Shown here: positions 26,660 through 34,433 of the stretch, piece by piece
Numbering within the stretch: the stretch's first letter is position 1
How the letters are laid out: each line of letters starts with the position of its first letter
Assembly (NCBI GenBank): GCA_017940005.1
Contig: JAGAZO010000008.1
Coordinates: forward strand, 62,001-126,000
Length of the DNA: 64,000 bases
Direction: 5' to 3'
Origin: Treponema sp.
Lineage (GTDB): Bacteria; Spirochaetota; Spirochaetia; Treponematales; Treponemataceae
Position numbers and translations under genes: made by a program
Notes under the pieces: generated by a model
What the model saw: only the letters and a program-made list of their open reading frames with translations
Database searches by the model: none
What the model was told of the DNA's origin: nothing

Positions 26660-27374
26660 TACAGCGCTCTCCATTAGTGGCTTAACAATTATACGCAACA
26701 ATAAAGTGCTGTATAAGGATTTTTCGCTTGTTGTGAAAAAAAATGCAGTAACATGTCTTATCGCTCCATCGGGAAGCGGAAAAACCACGTTGCTTGACTA
26801 TATTGCCAACACGCTTGACGACTCGGCATCATATGCGCATGGCAATATGACATTTGGAGAAAATGGAGGGCATCCCCTGTTTTCGTTTTTATTCCAAGAG
26901 CCGCGTCTCATTCCTTCTGCAACAGTGCTGCAGAATGTATTGCTGCCACTTGTCAATGTAATGGATTTTTCACAGGCAAAACGTCGCGCATACGAGTTTA
27001 TTGAGCGTGTTGAACTTGCAGAAAAAATAAATTCATTTCCAGATGAATTGAGCGGCGGCGAAAAACAACGGACTGCCATTGCGCGAAGTTTTGCATTTCC
27101 ATCAAATTTTTTTTTGTTCGATGAGCCGTTTCAGTCGCAAGATTTGAAAATCAAGTTGCATCTTATTGCGATAGTGAGGCAGCTACTCGCTGCAGAAAAA
27201 CGGACAGTGCTTTTTGTAACACATGATGCAAAAGAAGCGGTTATTCTTTCCGATAGAATTATCGTTATGGAAGGAAACCCGTTATGCATTATTTTTGATG
27301 AAAGCGATTTCAATAAAGGTGACGTACAGTTGGAAAATAAAATAACTTCGCTTGTTGTGCATTCGGCTGTTTAG
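26652..27374 (+). CDS. ABC importer ATP-binding protein (SsuB-like)
   Basis: 240 residues with Walker A APSGSGKTT, Q-loop FLFQEPRLIPSATVLQNV, signature LSGGEKQR, Walker B FFLFDEPFQSQD and the switch histidine in VTHDAKEA. The EPRLxPxxTVxxNV form is typical of nitrate/sulfonate/taurine and thiamine-precursor importers. It powers the preceding permease. The end is 25 bases before the phosphoribosyltransferase start. Confidence 0.9.
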   Translation: MDNTALSISGLTIIRNNKVLYKDFSLVVKKNAVTCLIAPSGSGKTTLLDYIANTLDDSASYAHGNMTFGENGGHPLFSFLFQEPRLIPSATVLQNVLLPLVNVMDFSQAKRRAYEFIERVELAEKINSFPDELSGGEKQRTAIARSFAFPSNFFLFDEPFQSQDLKIKLHLIAIVRQLLAAEKRTVLFVTHDAKEAVILSDRIIVMEGNPLCIIFDESDFNKGDVQLENKITSLVVHSAV

Positions 27375-27399
27375 GGCTATAATATACCAGAGGTTTTGC

Positions 27400-28011
27400 A
27401 TGATTAAAGAGTTCCTTCCGTTTAATGTGGTACGCAATGACGCGCTTAAAATAGCGCATAAAATGTATACAGATGGATTTATTCCTGACGTAATTTACTG
27501 TTCCTTGCGCGGCGGGGCATATATGGCGAATGTCATAAGCGAATATTATAAACTTGTGCGAAAAGAGCATCATCCTGTTCTATATGCTGCGCTTGTTGCG
27601 CGCTCCTATTCCGACATTCAGCAACATGAAAAAGTGTATGTTGATGGTTGGACATATGCGCCTGAACATTTGCGTGCAGGCGACAAGGTTATGCTTGTTG
27701 ATGATATTTTCGATTCTGGGCGCACAATAAATTCACTTGTGGAAATTTTTCTCAAACGCGGCATACCGCGCAGCAATATAAAGATTGTCGTACATGATTA
27801 TAAACGCTTCACATATCACAAAGAGCAGCAACCCATCCAGCCTGATTATTGGTGCCGTAAGTTTGAAATCAAAAAACCTGAAGAAGATGTTTGGATTCAC
27901 TATATGAGCCATGAGCTTGTCGGCCTCTCGCAAGAAGAACTTGAGGAGCATTATTTTAAAGATGACCCCGATATTCGTCCAATTCTTGAATCGATATTGA
28001 GGAATGCATGA
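27400..28011 (+). CDS. Phosphoribosyltransferase-domain protein
   Basis: 203 residues with the type I PRTase signature VMLVDDIFDSGRT, which binds PRPP. The N-terminal half has PDVIYCSLRGGAYMANVIS; the C-terminal half is acidic and longer than that of Hpt or Gpt, with DYWCRKFEIKKPEEDVWIHY, as in hypoxanthine/guanine PRT-like proteins from archaea and spirochaetes. The base is not known; salvage of purines would fit an organism with limited synthesis. AGAGG stands seven bases before the ATG at 27400. Confidence 0.78.
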   Translation: MIKEFLPFNVVRNDALKIAHKMYTDGFIPDVIYCSLRGGAYMANVISEYYKLVRKEHHPVLYAALVARSYSDIQQHEKVYVDGWTYAPEHLRAGDKVMLVDDIFDSGRTINSLVEIFLKRGIPRSNIKIVVHDYKRFTYHKEQQPIQPDYWCRKFEIKKPEEDVWIHYMSHELVGLSQEELEEHYFKDDPDIRPILESILRNA

Positions 28012-30095
28012 AAAGAAAATTATTAATTATTAATTTCTTTTTTTTATTTTTTTCATATGCTTTCGCCGATACGAAAATTATTAATCCTGAAAGCGGCATA
28101 TGGGCAAACAAACAACTGTTAGTCCTCGATATTTCTGAATATGAAAATGCCTATTATTCGCTCAACGGGACAGATCCGCTTTTGTCGGGATTTGCGTACG
28201 ACGGTCCTGTGCTCCTCGATATGACAGGCGAAGTGCAATTACGCGTTGTATCAATAGCTGCAGACGGCACTCTATCGGAAACGGATGTTTTTTATACAGT
28301 TGTACAAAAACAGCCTGCCGTATCTATTTCCACGTCGTTTTCAAATGATATGATTTTACAGGGCATTGTAGAATATCGTGCGGGAGAACAGTTTTCAATT
28401 TCATCTGATTTTTTGTACAGTTTTGGAAAGTTGCCAGAATCATTTCGACGCGGAGAACTTGTTTCATATTCTCCGCAGTGTATTCTTGCGCGCTATGTGC
28501 CGTGCACAGTCACTGACGGGCATTCAAAATGGCGCTTCATAATTAAAACGATGCCAAGTCTTTCTGGCTCTGTCAGTATGCGCTATGTGCCGTTTAAAAT
28601 TTATGATTGGGAAACGATTGCATTTACTGATGCGAAATTGATTTATCGAATCGATGCTTCATATTGGAGCGCAATTAAAGCGCCAGTGCAACTCGACAGG
28701 TCTATACCGCATACAATTTCTTGGCAGAGCATAGAAGTAGCGCGTGGAAATCCTATTACTTCATTTGAGCTTCCGCCCAAACCTAAAATAACAATTCCGC
28801 TTTTTGATGATGGTTCTCGTTCTGTATGTATTGACGGCAATGACGGCTATCAGATAGGTATTGCATCTGAATCGGGTGTTATGCTTTTCGACGCTGCTGT
28901 CGTTGATACCTTTCCGGGCGACGAGGTTGCAGGCGTATTGCATGCAGGAATTTACTACAACTCGATATATCAAGGCATGGTGTCTGTGCCGTATGAAGTT
29001 GACAAGCGCGCTCCCGCTGCTCCTGTCATTCATTCTACTGCGCAATCGTTTTATTCACGTCGTCCTGTCGAAGTTACAATCGATGGCGACGACGATGCGC
29101 TGTTGTTTGTTGCCATAAGCGAACCTGTTGCTATTCACGAAGATGCTGCGAGCAGCGAAGCGCGCGTTTTGTTTGATGCAGTTGCACTCGATGATTTCGT
29201 CCAAGCTGACAGCAGGCATATTTTGCTCGATTCCCATTCTGCTGCTGCTGTATATTACAGGCTGTGCGCATATCTCGTAGACAGAAGCGGCAATGAAAGT
29301 GAAAGGGTGCTGTATGATGTTGTCATTGACAAATATAATTATTACATAGACGCTACAGCTGATCCATCTATTGCAGACGGAAGTAGCGGAAAGCCTTTTG
29401 CATCATTTGAATCATGTCTCGATGCAATGCAGGAAAACAGGTTTGCGCATATTACCGTGATTGGTGCTGTTGCGATGCCACGCGGTGAAACAGCGCTTCT
29501 TTTTAATTGCATATTAGACGGGCAGAGTAATGCGGAACTTGTTTTCTTGCCAGGAAGTTCTCTTGTTGTACGGAGTGCAAGTCTTGAAGTAAACAACTGC
29601 ATCATTCGGCGAACTGATTCTGACACTGTTGCGGCAGCGGCACATTCGTCCCTTATTAAATTGGAACATTCTGTGCTTACACTTAATAATTGCGAAGTCG
29701 CTATATCATTTATGAGAAACGGCACTATTGTGAATGCTGATGCATCTGCAATTGCTATTGCGGACAGCGGTCTTACTGCTATCTCACAGAATTATGCATC
29801 TTGTATTGCAGCTGTAAATACAAAAATAAAAGTCACTAATTCTCGTATTTCAAGCGTTTCACAAACTGCGGTTAATTTTTCTATGCAAGGCGGAGAGCTT
29901 GAACTCCGTTCATCTTTTTGCAGAGTTTCATGTTCGTATGGAAGAAACGTCGAGTTGTTCGGTGCGCAAGGGAGAATAGTCGATAACATATTTGATGCTG
30001 ATTTAAAAAGTTCTACAAAGATTTCGAATGCTATCTATACCGATGAAAAAAATATTTTACTTGAATATGCTGGCAATACGATGCAAGGATATTAA
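28008..30095 (+). CDS. Exported beta-rich protein with chitobiase-like and beta-helix domains
   Basis: 695 residues with a signal peptide (IINFFFLFFSYAFA). The N-terminal 100 residues resemble the chitobiase/hexosaminidase C-terminal module (YYSLNGTDPLLSGFAYDGPV). The centre has immunoglobulin-like beta domains, one with DKRAPAAPVIHS, and the final 230 residues look like a right-handed parallel beta-helix (PFASFESCLDAM, then repeated NNC-type turns such as LEVNNCIIRR and LTLNNCEV). This suggests a surface or periplasmic protein that binds glycans or other cell-surface material. No catalytic motif was recognised. The ATG overlaps the previous stop (ATGA). Confidence 0.6.
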   Translation: MKRKLLIINFFFLFFSYAFADTKIINPESGIWANKQLLVLDISEYENAYYSLNGTDPLLSGFAYDGPVLLDMTGEVQLRVVSIAADGTLSETDVFYTVVQKQPAVSISTSFSNDMILQGIVEYRAGEQFSISSDFLYSFGKLPESFRRGELVSYSPQCILARYVPCTVTDGHSKWRFIIKTMPSLSGSVSMRYVPFKIYDWETIAFTDAKLIYRIDASYWSAIKAPVQLDRSIPHTISWQSIEVARGNPITSFELPPKPKITIPLFDDGSRSVCIDGNDGYQIGIASESGVMLFDAAVVDTFPGDEVAGVLHAGIYYNSIYQGMVSVPYEVDKRAPAAPVIHSTAQSFYSRRPVEVTIDGDDDALLFVAISEPVAIHEDAASSEARVLFDAVALDDFVQADSRHILLDSHSAAAVYYRLCAYLVDRSGNESERVLYDVVIDKYNYYIDATADPSIADGSSGKPFASFESCLDAMQENRFAHITVIGAVAMPRGETALLFNCILDGQSNAELVFLPGSSLVVRSASLEVNNCIIRRTDSDTVAAAAHSSLIKLEHSVLTLNNCEVAISFMRNGTIVNADASAIAIADSGLTAISQNYASCIAAVNTKIKVTNSRISSVSQTAVNFSMQGGELELRSSFCRVSCSYGRNVELFGAQGRIVDNIFDADLKSSTKISNAIYTDEKNILLEYAGNTMQGY

Positions 30096-30100
30096 ATTCT

Positions 30101-30685
30101 ATGAAAGAGCTGCTTTGTGGGCTTGATGAAGCGGGGCGTGGTCCGATTGCAGGACCTGTCGTAGCGGCAGCTGTTATTTTGCCCAAAGATTTTCCGTTTG
30201 AAATCTTAAACGATTCAAAGAAGCTTTCCGAAAAAAAACGATGCGAAGCTGAAAAAATTATTAAGAATAACGCTTGCTGGGGCGTTGGCATCGTAGAGCA
30301 CGAGCTTATTGATAAAATCAATATTTTGAAAGCAAGCTTGTATGCAATGCAGATTGCATATGAGATGGCGATGCAACGCCTTCCTGACTGGGCTGCAGTA
30401 CATAATGTTGCGTACGAACACGTTCGTGCAATCGCTGACGGTACTTTTTGCCCTGCCATATCATGTAAATGCGTGTGCGAACCGAAAGCAGACGGAAAGT
30501 ATCACGCAGTAATGGCTGCTAGTATTGTTGCGAAAACATGCAGAGATGCGATTATGATTGAAATAGATAAATTGTATCCTGAATACGGCTATGCGCGCCA
30601 CAAAGGTTATCCTACTGCAGAACATGTGCGCATATGCCGTGAAAAAGGCCCATCACCTATTCAACGGAAAACCTTTAATTATTAA
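30101..30685 (+). CDS. rnhB: Ribonuclease HII
   Basis: 194 residues with the RNase HII signature GLDEAGRGPIAGPVVAAAV, whose Asp and Glu are two of the metal ligands, and a later VAKTCRD segment. It cleaves RNA in RNA-DNA hybrids and starts removal of misincorporated ribonucleotides. It follows the beta-helix gene by five bases and ends six bases before the convergent PUR gene stop. Length and motifs are normal. Confidence 0.95.
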   Translation: MKELLCGLDEAGRGPIAGPVVAAAVILPKDFPFEILNDSKKLSEKKRCEAEKIIKNNACWGVGIVEHELIDKINILKASLYAMQIAYEMAMQRLPDWAAVHNVAYEHVRAIADGTFCPAISCKCVCEPKADGKYHAVMAASIVAKTCRDAIMIEIDKLYPEYGYARHKGYPTAEHVRICREKGPSPIQRKTFNY

Positions 30686-30691
30686 ATTTTT

Positions 30692-31111
30692 TCAGTTTTG
30701 TTTTTCCGATGTTTCGCCGTTTTCACTGCGTTTTGAAACAATATGGATGACGCGTCCTGTACGTTTTATGCCATCATCGCGTTTTTCACCGCTTTCTTTT
30801 ACGTAATACACTTTTTTATCTTTAAAACCATATTTAGCTTCTTTTGCAATTTTTTTCTCGCGGTCAAGCTTTATGCGGGCACGACGTTCTTTATCTATGA
30901 ATGAGAGCGCGTCATCCATGCCTTGTAAGAATTTTTGCATATTTTCTGCAAATACTGCAATCTGATGACGATCAAAATCTGCCCCATCTCTGTTTTTGCT
31001 TTCTACAATTTGCAAAAAAATGTCGCCAGTCCTGTTTTCTTTTACATTGAAAAAATATGACCGATTGTCAAGAAATACTTCCGTTGTGTAAAGTTCGCCT
31101 CGCGCACCCAT
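30692..31111 (-). CDS. PUR-domain (DUF3276, BpuR-type) nucleic-acid-binding protein
   Basis: 139 residues. The N-terminal GELYTTEVFLDNRSYFFNVKE with a later FLQIVESK strand is the PUR repeat of DUF3276 proteins, known from BpuR of Borrelia, which binds DNA and RNA and affects protein levels. The C-terminal half is lysine-rich and helical. Two in-frame ATGs exist at 31117 and 31111. The second is chosen because AAGGA (31118-31122) is directly next to the first but six bases from the second. It converges with rnhB. Confidence 0.8.
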   Translation of the reverse strand: MGARGELYTTEVFLDNRSYFFNVKENRTGDIFLQIVESKNRDGADFDRHQIAVFAENMQKFLQGMDDALSFIDKERRARIKLDREKKIAKEAKYGFKDKKVYYVKESGEKRDDGIKRTGRVIHIVSKRSENGETSEKQN

Positions 31112-31139
31112 AGCCATTCCTTAAAAAGACGTTACACGT

Positions 31140-31168
31140 ACAATAGCATAAAAACTGGTGTTGGGCAA
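31140..31168 (-). promoter_or_regulatory. Promoter of the PUR-domain gene
   Basis: On the minus strand, TTGCCC (31168-31163), a 17-base spacer and TATTGT (31145-31140). Predicted +1 is about 31133, giving a leader of roughly 20 bases with AAGGA inside it. Confidence 0.5.
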
Positions 31169-31592
31169 GCGATCGTGTAGCGAGTTATCGGTAATCAGCG
31201 GGCGGCGAATACATGAGCGTCAATAGTGGATATATATCGTCTTATGAAAATTATTTTTTATATTTTATTTTTTATGGAGCAAACCACTTGAATAACCGCC
31301 CTTTCGTACTTCAGTAACCCTCACCGTCCTCGTCGCCCGCTTTCTGCTTCTTCAAAAATACAAACACGCTCAAGGCGGGCTTCCTGCGGACGGCACGGAC
31401 GGCACGCCGTCCTAGTACTTCAGGGCGGGCTAGGCGCGTGGTACTGCATCGTGTTTCACTTTTGCAAACAATGCGTGGGAGAATGAAAAAAATTACGTGA
31501 GATTACAAGAGATGAAGCATGGTACAATTACAGAAACGTGTACAGAGATGCGAACGATATGCGTGATGTGTATAGACGAGTATGAGAGATTG
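31169..31592. other. Noncoding stretch
   Basis: No believable gene. It holds a very AT-rich segment (about 31242-31280), then a G+C-rich part (31330-31440) with TACTTCAG twice (31305-31312 and 31415-31422) and a hairpin GGACGGC/GCCGTCC around 31387-31412. Short open frames on both strands show no family likeness. Confidence 0.5.
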
Positions 31593-31895
31593 CAAAGCTT
31601 TACAAAAATAGCTTTGTGTTGAATAACACAACCTTGTCCGGTCTGAAGCAGCGATAGTCCACTGCAGACGATATGAAATGTCGTTGAGAGGGACGCGTGG
31701 AAGCGAACTGGCACCGAGCCTGAATAAACGAAGTTTCAAGCGAAGAGCGGCTCTGCAAATGAGCCTGCTCTGGAAAATAAAAACTATAGCACGGGGGCAT
31801 GCGCTCTTGCGATAATTTTTGCTTTGCAAAAATTGGGTAGTTCAGGAAACAATGATGTTTCTTGAATATAGTTTGTTCCCCAAAAATTAACAAAC
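31593..31895. other. Run of local hairpins, candidate structured RNA
   Basis: At least seven short-loop inverted repeats follow each other. They are CAAAGC/GCTTTG (31593-31616), TTGTGTT with loop GAAT (31614-31631), and GTCT-GCAG against CTGCAGAC with a GAA bulge (31641-31669). Then come AGAGC-GGCTC against GAGCC-T-GCTCT (31744-31771), AATTTTTGC with loop TTT (31814-31834), GAAACA with loop ATGA (31846-31861) and GTTTGTT/AACAAAC (31871-31895). Open frames here have no recognisable product. I could not match it to RNase P, tmRNA, SRP or 6S RNA. Strand and transcript ends are unknown. Confidence 0.45.
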
Positions 31896-31903
31896 GCGAG
31901 TGC

Positions 31904-33121
31904 TTACGTAAACGTTTTGACGATTTGTGTTATTTTTTCCACAAGCTCTTGCATTGCCTGTTCTGTAGTATGAGGACCGAAACTAAACCGTACTGCATTC
32001 TCCTGCAATGCGGTAGGTACATGCATCGCTTCTAAAACGGGACGATTATTTTTCCGCGACGAACATGCGCTTCCTGTTGAAATGGCAAAGCCTTCTGCGT
32101 CGAGTGCGCGAAGCATCACTTGACCAGGAATATTTTTAAATGCAGCCTGTACAATCCAAGGTGAATACTTATCTTCGTGCATCCTTTCTGTACGTGCTTC
32201 GGGAATTATTGCGCATGACTGTATAGCCGCAAGTTTTTCTATAAAAGATTTTGTTAATTTTTTTTGAAGTTCAAAACGAGACATTGCCGACGAATTATGC
32301 TGTTCCATAAAATCAGAATATGCGTCAGTATTTTTCCCATTGATGTAATATCGCGAAAGACATTTTGCAAACGCACATGCCCCAAATAAGTTCTCGGTAC
32401 CGCTTCTTATGCCGTTCTCTTGCCCGCCGCCGCGCAAAAATGGCGCTATGCTGTCTGCAAGATACACTATGCCTATGCCGCGCGGTCCACAGATTTTGTG
32501 CGCGGAAAATGCTGCACTGTCTATTCCTGCATAAGAAATAGTGAGCGGAATTTTTCCTGCTGCTTGTACACAGTCTACATGCAGTTTTGCGCGGCGGCGG
32601 GTGCCCGCGGCTTGAGAAAGCGCATCTGCAATTTCATAAATTGGCTGAATGGCGCCTGTTTCATTATTTACCGCCATTACACATACGAGTACTGTATCAT
32701 TTGTTAGTTTTGCGAGAACTGCTTCTGGCGTAATGATGCCGTCTGCTGTTGCAGGAATTTGCGTTACCTGCCAACCGCATTTTGTTAATTCTTGCGCTTG
32801 TTGCATGACGGACGGATGCTCTATTGTGCTTATGAGGATAGTGCCTTTTTGCGGTCTATTTAAAATTGAAAGAAGCGGGATGTGGTTGCTCTCTGTGCCA
32901 CCTGACGTGAAAAAAATTGTTTCTGGAGAAACGCCGAGCGAATATGCACATGACGCGCGCGCCTGTTCCAGCATATTTTTTGCTTTTTTTCCTAGCGTAT
33001 GCATGCTTGACGGATTGCCCCATGTTGCAATTGTGTCCTCAAGTGCTGCGCGCAAAATGTCTTCGTCTGCGGGACTTGTTGCAGCCCAATCAAAATAATG
33101 CTCGATATTTTTTTTATTCAT
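31904..33121 (-). CDS. Cysteine desulfurase (NifS/IscS family)
   Basis: 405 residues of the class V aminotransferase fold. The PLP lysine is in SAHKICGPRG, the persulfide cysteine in STGSACSS, and the typical EHPSV and NNETGA motifs are present. It takes sulfur from cysteine for Fe-S clusters or thiolated tRNA. The loop before the active Cys is the IscS/NifS class I type. No iscU or other Fe-S gene is adjacent. The ATG at 33121 lacks a good Shine-Dalgarno. It lies 17 bases downstream of a small exported protein gene, so it probably ends the tmk transcript. Confidence 0.93.
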   Translation of the reverse strand: MNKKNIEHYFDWAATSPADEDILRAALEDTIATWGNPSSMHTLGKKAKNMLEQARASCAYSLGVSPETIFFTSGGTESNHIPLLSILNRPQKGTILISTIEHPSVMQQAQELTKCGWQVTQIPATADGIITPEAVLAKLTNDTVLVCVMAVNNETGAIQPIYEIADALSQAAGTRRRAKLHVDCVQAAGKIPLTISYAGIDSAAFSAHKICGPRGIGIVYLADSIAPFLRGGGQENGIRSGTENLFGACAFAKCLSRYYINGKNTDAYSDFMEQHNSSAMSRFELQKKLTKSFIEKLAAIQSCAIIPEARTERMHEDKYSPWIVQAAFKNIPGQVMLRALDAEGFAISTGSACSSRKNNRPVLEAMHVPTALQENAVRFSFGPHTTEQAMQELVEKITQIVKTFT

Positions 33122-33138
33122 GATGACTGTTAGTCATT

Positions 33139-33768
33139 CTAATATTTTTTTGTTTCCATTGCAAGAAAGTCGTCGCGCACTTTTGTAACACGCGCTATCT
33201 CACGTTCAAGCATTTTTCCGTAATTGAGTTTGCCATTTTTAATGCGCTCGCGCTCGTCTTCCCAGCACTGCTGGTCGGTGATGAACAAAAAATCAAATGA
33301 AACGGCGTTTGCTTTTTCTGCCCAAAGCTTTGCTTCTTTCCAGTAGTAGAGGCAGGCGGTGTAGCAGGAAAGCGCTTTTTCCAAGTCGCGAATGTATTCG
33401 TCTTTCCACGGTGCGTCATAAAAGTATGCGACTTTTTTGTCGTATGTGCGTCCAAGCCGTAGATGCTGCTCGATGAGCTTTAAATTCAAATGCATTTGGA
33501 AGAGGTAGCGGTATTTTTCCCATTGTTTTTCAGTTTCAATCTTTGCATCTGCGTACAGCGGATTGCAAAAATCTGCCTGCGCCGCTTTTTCAAGCCAGTA
33601 GATGTTTTCAATGCAGTCATCGGGGTGCTGCTGGTAGTGGATGTGGTAGAGGCGGTAAAAATCCTCTTTGTATTTGACCATATACGCGTGAGATTGAGAC
33701 GCAAACAGTGCGGAGAGGAGCAGCAAAATGCATGCAGCGTACACGATGTGCGGAAGCGTTTTTTTCAC
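33139..33768 (-). CDS. Conserved treponemal exported or anchored protein of unknown function
   Basis: 209 residues: an N-terminal hydrophobic segment (IVYAACILLLLSALFASQ), which could be a signal peptide or anchor, then an all-helical domain rich in Tyr, Trp and charged residues (IENIYWLEKAAQADFCNPLYA, ALSCYTACLYYWKEAKLW). The start is GTG overlapping the tmk stop by four bases (GTGA), so the two are coupled. I recall a similar gene beside tmk in Treponema pallidum. Function is not known. Confidence 0.7.
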   Translation of the reverse strand: MKKTLPHIVYAACILLLLSALFASQSHAYMVKYKEDFYRLYHIHYQQHPDDCIENIYWLEKAAQADFCNPLYADAKIETEKQWEKYRYLFQMHLNLKLIEQHLRLGRTYDKKVAYFYDAPWKDEYIRDLEKALSCYTACLYYWKEAKLWAEKANAVSFDFLFITDQQCWEDERERIKNGKLNYGKMLEREIARVTKVRDDFLAMETKKY

Positions 33769-34382
33769 ACTGATACTATCGGCAGATTTTGCAAGTAACT
33801 CCAGATTATTTCGGCTGTTTCCTGTATGGGAAGCGAAGCGTCGAGCGTGATTATCTTGAGGTCTTCTGTTTTTTCGTATGCGTGTATAACAGCGTCATAT
33901 TGCGCGGCGACTTTATGCTGGAAATCTGCCGTTTCGTATATTTCTGCCTGATCGCCGCGCGCTGCAACTCGTTTAAAGGAAAGCGACGGGTCAATGCGGA
34001 AGTAAAACAGCAGTTCAGGAAGCGGGAACGGACTGTTTACAAGGCTCGGGATTTGTTCGCCGCACGAGACAGACTGATACGCGAGCGTCGAAAACAAGTA
34101 GCGGTCGCAGACGACGAGTTTTCCGTCATGTATGTGCTCAATAATGCCGCCTTTTCCGTATATGTGCTCGCATCTGTCTGCGGCGAACAGGTATGCCGCA
34201 GTGCGCTCATCTACGGGAAACGCTCCGCTGAGCATTTTTCGCAAAAATATGCCGGTGGGCAGTGAGGTAGGTTCTGAAGTGGCAAAAAGCGTGTCGCCGA
34301 ATTTTTCTTTGAGCATGTTAATTTGTGTTGAAGTGCCCGCGCCATCAATGCCTTCAAATACAATAAAATTACGCAATATCAT
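33765..34382 (-). CDS. tmk: Thymidylate kinase with altered P-loop
   Basis: 205 residues. It would phosphorylate dTMP to dTDP. The DRY motif (CDRYLFSTLAYQS) and the LFYFRIDPSLSFKR lid region fit Tmk. The P-loop reads EGIDGAGTSTQ: the lysine expected in GKST is Thr17, which is unusual. The start at 34382 is chosen because AGGTGG lies five bases upstream; an earlier ATG at 34397 would overlap that site. It is divergent from tamB, with 51 bases between them. Confidence 0.88.
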   Translation of the reverse strand: MILRNFIVFEGIDGAGTSTQINMLKEKFGDTLFATSEPTSLPTGIFLRKMLSGAFPVDERTAAYLFAADRCEHIYGKGGIIEHIHDGKLVVCDRYLFSTLAYQSVSCGEQIPSLVNSPFPLPELLFYFRIDPSLSFKRVAARGDQAEIYETADFQHKVAAQYDAVIHAYEKTEDLKIITLDASLPIQETAEIIWSYLQNLPIVSV

Positions 34383-34433
34383 GGATACCACCTGCATTTT
34401 TGCCGATAATCTGATAAGGTAGACTATACGAAA

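Noticed and set aside
31560-31800. Possible RNase P, tmRNA, SRP RNA or group I intron
   Set aside because: Short likenesses (for example GTCCGGTCTGAAGCAGC) do not extend to the conserved cores of any of these RNAs.
31503-31893. Overlapping minus-strand open frames of about 100 codons
   Set aside because: Their translations have no family features and no ribosome sites, and they run through the hairpin series.
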